Shown here in pieces: positions 15,064-26,166 of a DNA stretch of 64,000 nucleotides. The DNA comes from Synchiropus splendidus (taxonomy: Eukaryota > Chordata > Actinopteri > Syngnathiformes > Callionymidae), in contig NC_071347.1 of the NCBI RefSeq assembly GCF_027744825.2, positions 15,852,501-15,916,500 of the forward strand, in the 5' to 3' direction. The notes beneath the pieces were generated by a model, which had not been told where the DNA came from, ran no database searches, and saw only the letters and a list, made by a program, of their open reading frames with translations. Every line of letters starts with the position of its first letter. The first letter of the stretch is position 1. A program made the position numbers and the translations under genes.

Positions 15064-15471
15064 TATTTTTTTCTAAGAACAACATGGAACTTTATATAGA
15101 TAGGAATGTAACAAGCTGAAAAATGAATAAAAACAAGAGAGAAATAAAGCTCATTCAATGGACAACTCTTTGCTATTGCTGTCCACGACCATATATTATC
15201 CAGGATAAAGGACTTATTTGGTGAGACTTCTATATGTTGGTAATTTCTGTGTCTGTACATATGACATTTACACTTGCCTACAAAGTAATAACCGTTAAAT
15301 CAGATCCATATTTCTCGCTGGCAGGATGGGAAAGCAGTTGGTTTCAAGTATCTCAGGGTTTTGTTCACAAGCAACAGCCTCAGTCACTAAGACACAGAGC
15401 TGAAAGGCATAGCTCTGAATTTAACAAGTTGCTTGACAAGCATTGGGTAGCGACTCATGAACATGATAGCT
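15064..15471. other. Unassigned non-coding DNA
   Basis: No gene or repeat recognised. Confidence 0.6.
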
Positions 15472-15637
15472 AGTGACGGGCCGATGAGGCTTCATGAGAC
15501 AGTGTCCTTATTCTCATGCTCAGTAGATGGCGCAGTTGGTTTAAAAATGATGTGATGTTTCATTGTAGTGGTTGTTAAAATCCAAATATTTTAGAGCAGA
15601 GTACTGAAAATGAGGGCACTGTTTCATGAAGCTTCAC
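15472..15637. mobile_element. hAT-like foldback MITE, copy F (short subfamily)
   Basis: Left end AGTGACGGGCCGATGAGGCT then TCATGAGACAGTG; right part GGGCACTGTTTCATGAAGCT. The left arm has GCTCAGTAGATGGCGCAG at about 15518-15535, matching a CTCF-like core. The right box has decayed. Flanks share GATAGC (left TGATAGCT, right CGATAGCA near 15643), a possible eroded 8-bp target duplication. Confidence 0.75.
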
Positions 15638-17374
15638 AAAACGATAGCATATACATAAAAAAAGAGTTTTTAATGCAGGTCATACAGAGTTTCCCCTGAT
15701 GGTCTCAGTCATTTGGGAGAGATTTGAAGTAGAACCTCTGCTCTTCCACATCAAGATAAGATAGTTGTGATGACTTATTTTTAGGAAGTCCTACAGGGAG
15801 GCTCGCTTGGGGACATCAAGAATGGGATGAATAGCATCCCATTCTTGATGTCAGTAATGCATCTCAAAATTCCCAAACTCAAACAAGTCTCTTCCACTTT
15901 GCTTTCTTAGGGTTTGGGTTAGTAGAATAGCACAAACTGAAACCGATTTACTTCACCAAACTTATTTAGCTTATTGATGCGAGTCACGGGACTCAAGGCA
16001 TAAAGCAAAAACAGATTCAAACAGACCAAACGATTCTGGCAGCGAAAGTTCCAGCTGAGATAACAGTCTCCTCATCGTAATTCAAATATTATAAGAGCGG
16101 TCTGGGGATCCATTGTTTTGTCATTTAATAGCCTCAGAGTGAGGCGTGGCGGTGATGCAAACAAAGTGGGAGGAATGAAGCATGATGGCATGAATCATTG
16201 AGGATGACAAAATGTGAAAAAATGTTTAAAGCATGTTATTAAATATGGATGAAAATGTGTTTTCAAGGAGGACCTGGACGGGGGGAATCCATCACTGTAT
16301 TGTAAAAATGCAGAGCTACTATTATAGCATGAATATTTAGCATTGTTTCCCCTTGCTGCCGCGCTTGCGAAGACAAGGAGGGAGAAGACCAAAAACAGGA
16401 TTTTTAATATTACATGTGAAATGCAGTCAGTTAGATTTCCCTCCGTTTCATTTGAATACATTAACAATGAGTTAGGTTCTGTGATCAGAAGAAAACAGTG
16501 TCTTCTGACACCAAATAGCTCACAGATAAATAAAGTGTCAGAGGAAGTGTTTCAGTGCTGCACTTGAAGTCACAAACACCAGCACATTTGCACTGAAACC
16601 GAGTGGGAACAGCAGTGTTTACAATTCTCTATTAGATAGATTAGTCAACCTCTCCAAGGTCAGCAAAACAAAGGCGCACTCTTGTCGTCTAATCCCTCTA
16701 AGTCAACTATTAATTACTTCATGAATGTCTGAGGACTAAAGGGCGCTGGGGCCATAGCTCACGGAAATGTCATCAGGATCACTGGAAAAATTTGTCAAGG
16801 CTTGGTTTGTAGTTTTTTTTCAAAAGTGCTATCTTGGGGCAGCTGTGCAAAGAGTTCAGCATTACCTATGCTCAATATTGCAGTTTTCCGGTATGAAGAC
16901 AACATTTTATTGGCCAGTTTTAACACATTTATTTTGGATTGTTAATCCTTTAAGTGGCCTCAGTGATTTATTCCTCCATGAGGGTGTGAGAAACTGCAGA
17001 GCCTTGTCAAATGACATGAAACCATGTGATCATCGCAAAGATATTTATTTGCCATCGAAAAGCCCAACCAACAGCAGAACCAGGTGCAAGTCATATTCAT
17101 TAAATTTACTAAAGAAAAAAAAGGAAAAAAATACACTTGATGCAAACTGTTGAGAAGATTGGACTGAATAAAATAAATATAATAATACCATGTCTAAATA
17201 TCATAAAATAAAAAACATACAGTATATATTTCATTTAAACTCCAAAGAAGATATCAGTGAAGTGTAAATGAACGTATTGCCATAAAACGTTCACATTAAT
17301 TTTCAGCATAAACAAAAAACATCTCTTTGTGCATCTTTTTTTGCTCAAATACATCCTTTTTTAAGCCATGCGCT
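15638..17374. other. Unassigned non-coding DNA with a perfect hairpin
   Basis: Apart from the palindrome at 15812-15852, listed separately, no gene or repeat family was recognised. The 128-aa frame at 16767-17153 shows no domain and begins without splice or promoter context I can defend. Confidence 0.6.
15812..15852. repeat. Perfect inverted repeat, 18-bp arms, 5-nt loop
   Basis: Left arm GACATCAAGAATGGGATG (15812-15829), loop AATAG, right arm CATCCCATTCTTGATGTC (15835-15852). All 18 positions pair. Bases outside the arms do not pair. It is not part of any repeat seen elsewhere in the window. Confidence 0.95.
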
Positions 17375-17584
17375 AGTGTGGGTAGCTGAGGTATCATGAA
17401 GCAGTATTACAGGGTTGATGAAACAGTGGTCCTAATTTTCGGAGGCCACTAAATGGCGCTCTTGGTTTAGAAATAATGTGAGGTTTCATTGAATGAGTTT
17501 AATTTAATTTTACAGCAGACAGTGCCATCTGGTGGCATGTGAAAATCACGGCACTGTTTCATGACACACCATCTATCTGTCACT
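17375..17584 (+). mobile_element. hAT-like foldback MITE, copy G
   Basis: Left end AGTGTGGGTAGCTGAGGTAT, right end GCACTGTTTCATGACACACC then ATCTATCTGTCACT. Internal boxes: left GGAGGCCACTAAATGGCGCT (17441-17460); right reads ATGCCACCAGATGGCACT on the minus strand (about 17521-17538). Convergent CTCF-like cores are both well kept. Confidence 0.85.
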
Positions 17585-18482
17585 ACCTTGCAGCACAAAC
17601 CTACGTCCACATTCAAAGTTGCATTCTTCAGTATGATAACTTTTGGATAGTCATCCACATCAATACCTACTGGATAGAAGCACAATAAAGCGTCTGCCTT
17701 TGTCGTCAGTGTAGGACGCAAAAGTCATCATTGCCAACATCGATATATTGGAGTGAGGGGTGTTTGTGGCGAAAGCAAAATCTGGATGTTTTTGCCTCAG
17801 CTACTACTCCTACGATTCGCCTTTGGAAAAGCAGTGTAAGATGGATAAGTACTTTCCTAAACCCAACAAGTAAATAAAACTTATAGTAAAAGTGTTTCCA
17901 ACAAAGCATCTTGAAAACATAGGCAGGGTGAAGTTGTGACTGCAGGATTGCCTTTTGCTCCTTTGCACCCAAACAATGGAGGGCACAGGTGAAACCCAAG
18001 GACTGAAAGCCTGACTACAGAAAAATAAAAGACAGGAGTCCACACCACAGAGCCATCGCTGAGTGATGCCGCGCTGCTCTCAGCAGCGCCCTGTCCACAG
18101 CAAATGAGAAATCTCAGGTGTCCATTGAGGTGACTGTTCAAAGTTGAAATGTGATTTTTTTTCGCCCCACACTACTGCTGTGTCCTGTTTCACACAATAA
18201 CTTTAAAAGTTAGTTGGCTGACCTTCAAAAGCCAGGAAAGGTAATGGATTCTATTCATCTGACGGCATGTTGTTAAGTTGATTAGTCGATGGTGCTGTGT
18301 AAAACCCAAGCTGCTTCAAAAATTGTCCCTTGTTTGTGTCTGCATGCGATGGCTTCTGTCCTCAAAGTTCAAAGACAACATATAATGGATGTCGACAACA
18401 GTGGATAAATTTCCAATGAGAACGTTTTACAAGCTCAGAGGTACAAGGTGGGCATGTGATAATACATCTACTGAGATCAAAT
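17585..18482. other. Unassigned non-coding DNA
   Basis: No gene or repeat recognised. Minus-strand frames at 17467-18141 overlap each other in different frames and carry no domain. Confidence 0.6.
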
Positions 18483-18492
18483 GGACTCAATT

Positions 18493-19287
18493 CTTCTTCT
18501 TCTTCTGCCGCTTATCGGGAGTCGGGTTGCGGAGGCAGCATTTGGAGCAAGGAAGCCCAAACTTCCCGATCCGAACAAACCTCCTCCGGCTCTTCCCGGG
18601 GGATCCTGAGGCGTTCCCAGGCCAGACCGGAGACATAATCTCTCCAGCGAGTCCTGGGTCTTCCCCGGGGTCTCCTCCCGGTAGGACAAGCCCGGAACAC
18701 CGCCCCAGGGAGGCGTCCAGGGGGCATCCGGATCAGATGCCTGAGCCACCTCAGCTGGTCCCTCTCGACCCCGAGCTCCTCCCGGATGACCGAACTCCTC
18801 ACCCTATCTCTAAGGGTGCGCCCAGCCACCCTGCGAAGGAAACTCATCTCAGCCTCTTGTATCCGCGATCTCATCCTTTCGGTCATTACCCAAAGCTCGT
18901 GACCATAGCTGAGGGTGGGAACGTAGATCGATCGGTAGATCGAGAGCTTTGTCTTGTGACTCAGCTCCCTCTTCACCACCACGGTCCAATACAGCGACCA
19001 CATCACTGCTGCTGCTGCACCAACCCGTCTATCAATCTCACGCTCCTCTTTTCCCTCACTCGAGAACAAGACCCCGAGATACTAAAACTCCACCACTTGG
19101 GGCAAGAACTCTCCACCGACCCGGAGAAGGTCCCGGTCCGATGAGGCCAGCAGAACAACATCGTCCGCAAATAGCAGAAATGAAATTCTGTGGTTCCTGA
19201 AGCGGATCCCCTCTGACCTCTGGCTGCGCCTAGAAATTCTGTCCATAAAAGTCATGAACAGAACCGGTGACAAAGGGCAGCCCTGGC
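18493..19287 (-). mobile_element. 5'-truncated LINE with target-site duplication
   Basis: The element reads right to left. It begins abruptly inside the reverse transcriptase domain near 19287 and ends with a short (GAA)n tail at about 18493-18506, just after the stop codon at 18512-18514. GGACTCAATT occurs at both boundaries (18483-18492 and 19288-19297), a 10-bp target-site duplication; one or two of these bases could be microhomology. 5' truncation, a simple-repeat tail and a target duplication are the standard signature of target-primed reverse transcription. The encoded protein has the ending typical of an abundant fish APE-type LINE. Clade (L2/Rex1-like or RTE-like) is not resolved from this fragment. 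Confidence 0.85.
18512..19287 (-). pseudogene. LINE reverse transcriptase, C-terminal fragment with in-frame stop
   Basis: The minus strand encodes a partial non-LTR reverse transcriptase. It opens with RQGCPLSPVLF, a finger/palm motif, followed by the catalytic FADD box (codons at about 19160-19171, residues LLFADDVVLLASS). A TAG at 19082-19084 interrupts the frame just before YLGVLFSSEG; the frame then stays open for about 190 residues to the natural stop after LPPQPDSR. The C-terminal region has the usual Arg-rich run GRRPRGRPRTRWRDYV. Compared with what I recall of the family, the stretch between SSDRDL and LRVGGE looks shortened by a few dozen residues, and GVERDQLRW is also shortened, which suggests two in-frame deletions. 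The endonuclease domain is absent because of the 5' truncation. It cannot be active. The long open frame on the opposite strand (18389-19144) is a shadow of this sequence. Confidence 0.85.
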
Positions 19288-19364
19288 GGACTCAATTTCT
19301 AAAGCATTGTCTCACGTAAAACCAGATGAGATGTTCTGGTGGATTACATGTTCTTTGAGCTTGG

Positions 19365-19640
19365 TGATGGCTCGATCAGCCAGAGTGAAAGGGAAGCTCA
19401 ACAGGACAGTGATGTATTGTTTCCAGACAGGAAGCAAAGTTAGAAGTGAAGAGTTGAAGATGATGAGGTCATTGGGAGTGACTCCGAGCGACAGCTCATG
19501 TGGAGAAGCTTGGAGACAGAGAGAAGTAGAAGTTCCAGGTAAAAGAAGAGAGACAACCATCTATGTGTTAAAGGAGGCTGGGAAGAAGACAGATGTGGCT
19601 ATTGAGGAGGAGACTGACTTGCTGTGGCCAACACAGAAGG
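19365..19640 (+). pseudogene. Decayed second-type LINE ORF2 remnant
   Basis: In the plus frame the peptide pieces ARVKGKLNRTVMYC and RSEELKMMRSLGVT appear in order. They resemble the post-palm region of another APE-type LINE, of the same kind as the remnant at 43.0-43.6 kb. The rest of the frame does not align well by eye. No ends or target duplication found. It is probably an old fragment next to the younger LINE. Confidence 0.45.
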
Positions 19641-20062
19641 CAGAAGCTGAAAGATAAGGAACCTTAAGGAATTATCCCCATCCAGGGCATTACCTGTGTC
19701 CACTGCTGGGTCGTATATTCTCTGCCTTGACAAGGACTTAAAAGACCTTCCTACTTCCAGCCTCTTGGTTTGTTGATGCTTGAACATACAGCGGCAGTGA
19801 AACTGTCGACATTCTCAACTGATAATCCTTAATACCTTCATACCCAGCAGCTCAAGTCACCTGCTCTGTGACATTGGTTTTGGCAACCTGACTTGGTGCT
19901 TCTCCTTTTCTAAAATAAGTTTTAACATCCTGTCATGCGATTTGATTTATGTCAACCATATACAGTAACAGGAAACAATTTTATTAAAATGATATTCACA
20001 AATATGCATTGTAATAATAATGATAATGATAACTTTATTCATGTAGCACACTCGCAAAGTCC

Positions 20063-20063
<1 letters not shown>
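19641..20063. other. Unassigned non-coding DNA
   Basis: Nothing recognised up to the ATT array. Confidence 0.6.
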
Positions 20064-20139
<76 letters not shown>

Positions 20140-20175
20140 TGTTGTTGTTGTTGTTGTTGTTTTTATTATTATTAT
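20064..20175. repeat. Compound (TTA)n-(GTT)n-(TTA)n microsatellite
   Basis: About 75 bp of TTA repeats (to about 20138), then about 20 bp of GTT repeats, then a short TTA return. The poly-Leu frame through it is an artefact. Confidence 0.97.
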
Positions 20176-20990
20176 CAAGGCATCAGTTTCATATCAGCTC
20201 ATCACAATGTATCTATCATTTTATTGTATTTTATTGGGCTCCTGGTTCTGTTTTTTACTGTCGAGATTTTTATGCACTTGACAAGTTATGAATGAGTCCA
20301 ATCTTTTGTGTCATATCTTGTTGTCTTTACACCTTGGTCGACAATCGCAATGAAAACACATGCATGCCATTAAAAATCATGGAAATGTCCGACCTTCACA
20401 TTAGTGTCACTTTTACAGAAATGCAGTCTCACGTTCTCAGTGTATTTTGCAGTCTCTTCAGTTCTCTGTCCTTACGTCCTTATCATTATCTCTTTGGATG
20501 CTCAAGTTCCATTCCATTGCAGGCATTCAATATCTCATATCCTTGCTCTGCCGCACTATCGACTCACTCCTCTACAGTTTGCCAGCATTTAGTTGACAAT
20601 ACTAAAATGTTCTTTTCCCCTCTTTAATTCACATATGCAGTCCTATTTCCGTATACATGACACGAAAGAAATACATTAAAGATAAACATCTTTTATGGCG
20701 TTGCTGTTTACTCACATGCCATTTCCATAAACACAACATGAACACTTCAATGTTGCTCATCTTATTGTGTCTTCATTTTTCAGTACATCTAAATCATTCA
20801 GAGGGTGATATGTTTATATTTAAAAGATGCTATCTTTTCAGGGCATAAACCATGCGACAAGACATCAATATATGCGAAACTGGTGAAGCTTTGTAACAAC
20901 AACCACACACTTTAATAGCAAAGGTGCAACCAAGAGGAGCATCGAAACAGAACAGACCAAAATGTGTCAAGGTAGAACTGGATCACGGAA
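20176..20990. other. Unassigned non-coding DNA
   Basis: No gene or repeat family recognised. The plus-strand frames at 20292-20848 have no domain. Confidence 0.6.
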
Positions 20991-22600
<1,610 letters not shown>

Positions 22601-22684
22601 TCAGTTTAACTTAATAGTTTCTGAGGCTATAAAAGTGACTCCACAACACACCAAAGAGATCTTAAACTGCTGCATTGATCAAAC
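22601..22684. repeat. Direct repeat R, copy 1
   Basis: The segment from TCAGTTTAACTTAATAGTTT to TGCTGCATTGATCAAA recurs at 23205-23291 with few changes and the same orientation, 604 bp downstream. The two copies bracket the duplicated block described next. Confidence 0.85.
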
Positions 22685-23204
22685 TTTGTCATCCAGGAGA
22701 CACATAGTAAGCAGTCTGTTGAGGTGGCTTGGCTTTTAGGAGCCATCCTGGACGCCTCCCTGGTGAGGTGGTCTGGCCATAGCCAACTGAGTGGAGACCC
22801 TGGGATAGATCTAGTGGCCTACCCCACAAGTTTGCTAAGGAGGTGAAGGTCTGGTCCACTTAGATTCTCCTTTTTCCTCCATAAAACCATCTAATTTTCA
22901 TGTGCATTGTCAAAGGTGTGAATTTAAATCTCCACCCAGCGTCCCAAGAACATCATGCTACACACCAAATAAACAAAGATTCTCGCCTTATCTTGAAGTC
23001 CAGCCACTCTGTTGTTTCAGCTGCTTGTATTCATGCTCTTATTCTGTCTATCACTACCAAAGTTCATGACTGCAGGTGAGAATAGCGACATACGTTGACA
23101 GATAAAACTGTGAGCTTTGCCTTTTTGGGGAGTTAATATGCAGTAACTAAACATAAATAAATAAATAAAATACAAGTAACATCCGACTTACGACCGGGAT
23201 CGGT
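22685..23204. repeat. Duplicated ~500-bp block, copy 1 (truncated at a MITE)
   Basis: From CTTTGTCATCCAG onward this matches 25399-25950 in the same orientation. Shared landmarks are AAGCAGTCTGTTGAGGTGGC, CACCCAGCGTCCCAAGAACA and GAGTTAATATGCAGTAAC. The block includes the first ~32 bp of the TA-flanked MITE (CAAGTAACATCCGACTTACG at 23173) and then breaks into repeat R. The first part (about 22710-22850) has a weak resemblance to a LINE C-terminal coding region, which I treat as tentative. Confidence 0.85.
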
Positions 23205-23291
23205 TCAGTTTAACTTGGTAGTTTCTGAGGCTATAAAAGTGACTCCACAGCACACCAAAGAGATCTTAAACTGCTGCTATTATTGATCAAA
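23205..23291. repeat. Direct repeat R, copy 2
   Basis: Same-strand repeat of 22601-22684 (shared: TTTCTGAGGCTATAAAAGTG and AGAGATCTTAAACTGCTGC). Its left junction falls inside the MITE sequence at GGTTCAG. Confidence 0.85.
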
Positions 23292-25398
23292 TATTCATCA
23301 TGTAAGAGAAGCTACTGAGCATGTGATGACCCATAGCTCATCTTAACACAATGAGCCTTGGAGAAGAACGTCTACTCCAGCCGTGACAACTGATGCACGA
23401 TGAAGGATTGGAGCTAAAATCCCTGTTCTTTCCTCAGCTCTGTTTGCACTGAGGCTTGCTTCCTCCCTGACAATACAGACTTGCTCAGGAACATTAGCGA
23501 CAGTCAGCCATGGCCACGGCGGTGAGAGCAGCAGTGAACTCTTGGTGTGTGTGAATGAAAATCTGTAATTTACCTCCATCTACTCACCAATCCCCGACCA
23601 CAGTGAAGGAAGAGCTTTCAAGGGAACATTTCAATGTGTGATCTGCAGAGGAGAACGAATATGAGAGGAAATGTTTGAAGCGAGAACTATGGTAATAAAT
23701 AACGCATTGCGAGCTAATTGTTTTTGGCTCAAAGCTTCAGCCTATGAAAATAAATGAAGGTGGTGTTGACTCACACTGAGAGATTGGATGAGGATCGGAT
23801 GATGGGTGGTTGGATGGTGCGCTGTTCAGGCCAGTAGCTCAGGTGCCCAAAGATCCGCCTGGTTATGAGTTGGTTGTTGGAGTAGGTTGGTCACCAGTTC
23901 AGCTGTGCCTCAATTCAACTCACTGTTGAAGACAAAGAGTCTTTGAATTATGGTCCTGCGGTCGCCACATGGCTGAAACAGAACATCCATCAGGTCTGTT
24001 GAGTCAGCAGCAGGGTTGAAGACCACGTCCCTTTGTTGGAGTTAAACAAAGAATCCAGGGCACGTGGCCCTCATTGCGGAGCACGCACACCGAGATGAAG
24101 AGCCAGGTTCCTAGAAGAGCGCTACAGTGCTCCGCTGGGGTCAAATCTCATGTCAAAAGCTCCTGAAACCGGCAGGACGAGAGCCTTTAAAGGGTTTATG
24201 CTAATGCCAGATATGAATAATCACCATCGGAACATGGACAGATTTTATGAAGTGAAACGTAATTTCCAATTAAACATCGGAGACACGGGCGCGCGCGTCG
24301 CTGCATTCGCATGATACGATCGTGCCGGCGACAAACTGATTAAAAAAATGTCAAATATATCACGTTTGACATATTAGCCACGACAAAACCCGCGATTACT
24401 CTTCATTATATACGCGCGACCATTGTTTTGCGAAAACACGAAATTGCCGTCGTGTGGTGCGAAATTCATGATGTGGAAGCCGACAATTAAACTCTTGTCT
24501 CCCAATTACGCAGAGGAATTTGATGAGAGGACTTCTTCTGGCAGTGAGCTAATGAGTTGGTTTTTCTGAAGCCCCTGCACCGCGGGGTGGATTTACCGCC
24601 TGCCATTAATTTACACTCTGATTTACTCCGATTAAATGCCTATTTTATGGAATCACAGCGTAAGGAGCTTTCATAAAAAAACCAATAGACCAGTAAACAA
24701 TACAGGAGAAAATTTACATATGGTTCTGAATGTTTGGAGGGAAAAAGAAGGCGCCAAGAACCGAAAAGATAGAGAAGATGGTGAGTGATTCAGTCGCAGT
24801 GGACGACCATATTGTTGTCAGCTATAATGAAATGTCTTTGCTGAAGGAAATGCGTCGCATGAAAGACCAGGTTTATGTTCCGCAGACGGTGAATGAGACG
24901 ACACAAAAAAACCCTTTTTGGGCTGTGTGACATTTCGTGGAGCCTTTATGGGACCACGATGAGTGAGAGCTCATGGGCCTTAGGGTTGCGGCACCTTCAG
25001 ACCACAACACTAGCGTCTGACAGCAAAGATTCAGAAACAACAAGTGCGGTATATACAACAAGTACCATGCAAGAAGGGACAAGCTCAATGTGGGTGGCAG
25101 TTATTCTATGCAAATCCTTAACTCCATGGTTGGGCTCCTTCATTTTCCCGCATTGTTTCACATCTGCTTGTGAGTTTCTTATATATTGTCAAACTTTCGC
25201 TGCTGCTCATTCATTGGCTTTGTTCATGGCTCATTGACAAGTGACCCATCACTTCAATGGCCAATCTGATGGCAGTGACGTCACTTCAGCATGGCACGCC
25301 AGAACCATGTAGCGTCCCAGCAAGTCCAGGAAGAACATGATAAAATGCATGTGGAGATTCTAATAAGTCGAAAAGAACTGCACAAGGGTCCACAAGAA
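23292..25398. other. Unassigned DNA with a CpG-dense patch
   Basis: No exon recognised. A CpG-dense patch at 24278-24463 is listed separately. From 24470 to 24700 the DNA is rich in ATTA/TAAT cores, as in many vertebrate conserved enhancers, but conservation cannot be judged from one sequence. The frame at 24730-24930 (MFGGKKKAPRTEK...) is unrecognised. Confidence 0.5.
24278..24463. promoter_or_regulatory. CpG-dense patch with TGTCAAA inverted repeat (candidate element)
   Basis: By eye about two dozen CpGs fall in under 200 bp (for example GGGCGCGCGCGTCGC near 24286-24301 and TACGCGCGACC near 24411-24421), while flanking DNA is CpG-poor. It contains ATGTCAAA (24348-24355) and TTTGACAT (24365-24372) as an exact inverted pair with a 9-nt spacer, and CATTCGCATG, one base from a POU octamer. 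No transcript start or exon is evident. The regulatory role is inferred. Confidence 0.3.
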
Positions 25399-25909
25399 GC
25401 TTTGTCATCCAGTAGAGAGTTGAAGTGCTGCTCCGCCACATGGTAAGCAGTCTGTTGAGGTGGCTTGGCTTTTAGGAAACATCCTGGACGTCTCCCTGGT
25501 GAGGTGGTCTGGGCAGAGCCAACTGAGTGGAGACCCTGGGATAGATCTAGTGGCCTACCCCACAAGTTTGCTAGGGAGGTGAAGGTCTGGTCCACTTAGA
25601 TTCTCCTTTTTTCCTCCATAAAACCGTCTAATTTTCACGTGCATTGTCAAAGGTGTGAATTTAAATCTCCACCCAGCGTCCCAAGAACATCATGCTACAC
25701 ACCAAATAAACAAAGGTCCTCACCTTATCTTTAAGTCCAGCCATTCTGTGGGGCAAACTCATTTCAGCTGCTTGTATCCATGGTCTTTCACTCCCAAAGT
25801 TCATGACTGCAGGTGAGAATAGCGGCATACGTTGACAGATAAAACTGTGAGCTTTGCCTTTTTGGGGAGTTAATATGCAGTAACTAAACATAAATGAATA
25901 CATTATATA
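25399..25909. repeat. Duplicated ~500-bp block, copy 2
   Basis: Partner of 22685-23204, same orientation, about 2.7 kb away. It has an extra stretch near 25415-25440 (GAGAGTTGAAGTGCTGCTCC) and another near 25748-25765, otherwise scattered substitutions. Here the MITE that follows is complete, so this copy keeps the older structure. Confidence 0.85.
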
Positions 25910-26166
25910 CAAGTAACATCCGACTTATGACCGGGATCGGTTCCAACCAACCGGTCGTAAGTCAGATTGGACGTAAGTAGAATGCCACAGCCAACACAAG
26001 GGTTATACAGTAGGTACTACTATAGTGGTAGATCACTGTGGGAGAGTGAGATGCTGGAATACGGTGCTGCCGTAACTGCTACGTGCTGCGGTGCCAGACA
26101 TTGAATAAATAAAAAATAAGCATCTGCTGGCTGTGGTTGAGCAGGTTGTAAGTCGGATGTTACTTG
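25910..26166. mobile_element. 257-bp TA-flanked MITE (Tc1/mariner-type)
   Basis: Left end CAAGTAACATCCGACTTATG, right end AAGTCGGATGTTACTTG; these are inverted repeats, and each is flanked by TA (25908-25909 and 26167-26168). A second inverted motif, CGGTCGTAAGTCAGATTGG, lies just inside the left end. TA target duplication and size fit a Tc1/mariner-type MITE. A partial copy occurs at 23173-23204. No coding potential. Confidence 0.85.

Noticed and set aside
15812..15852. microRNA precursor
   Set aside because: The stem is only 18 bp with a 5-nt loop and has no extended stem; too short for a standard pre-miRNA. The same applies to 26330-26370.
18389..19144. 251-aa plus-strand open frame
   Set aside because: Lies antisense to the LINE reverse transcriptase; Pro/Ser-rich shadow frame of GC-rich LINE coding DNA.
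20040..20291. 118-aa poly-Leu frame
   Set aside because: Produced by the (TTA)n/(GTT)n microsatellite.
24730..24930. 66-aa frame starting MFGGKKKAPRTEK as a possible small gene
   Set aside because: No recognisable family and no evidence for promoter or splice sites; within chance length.
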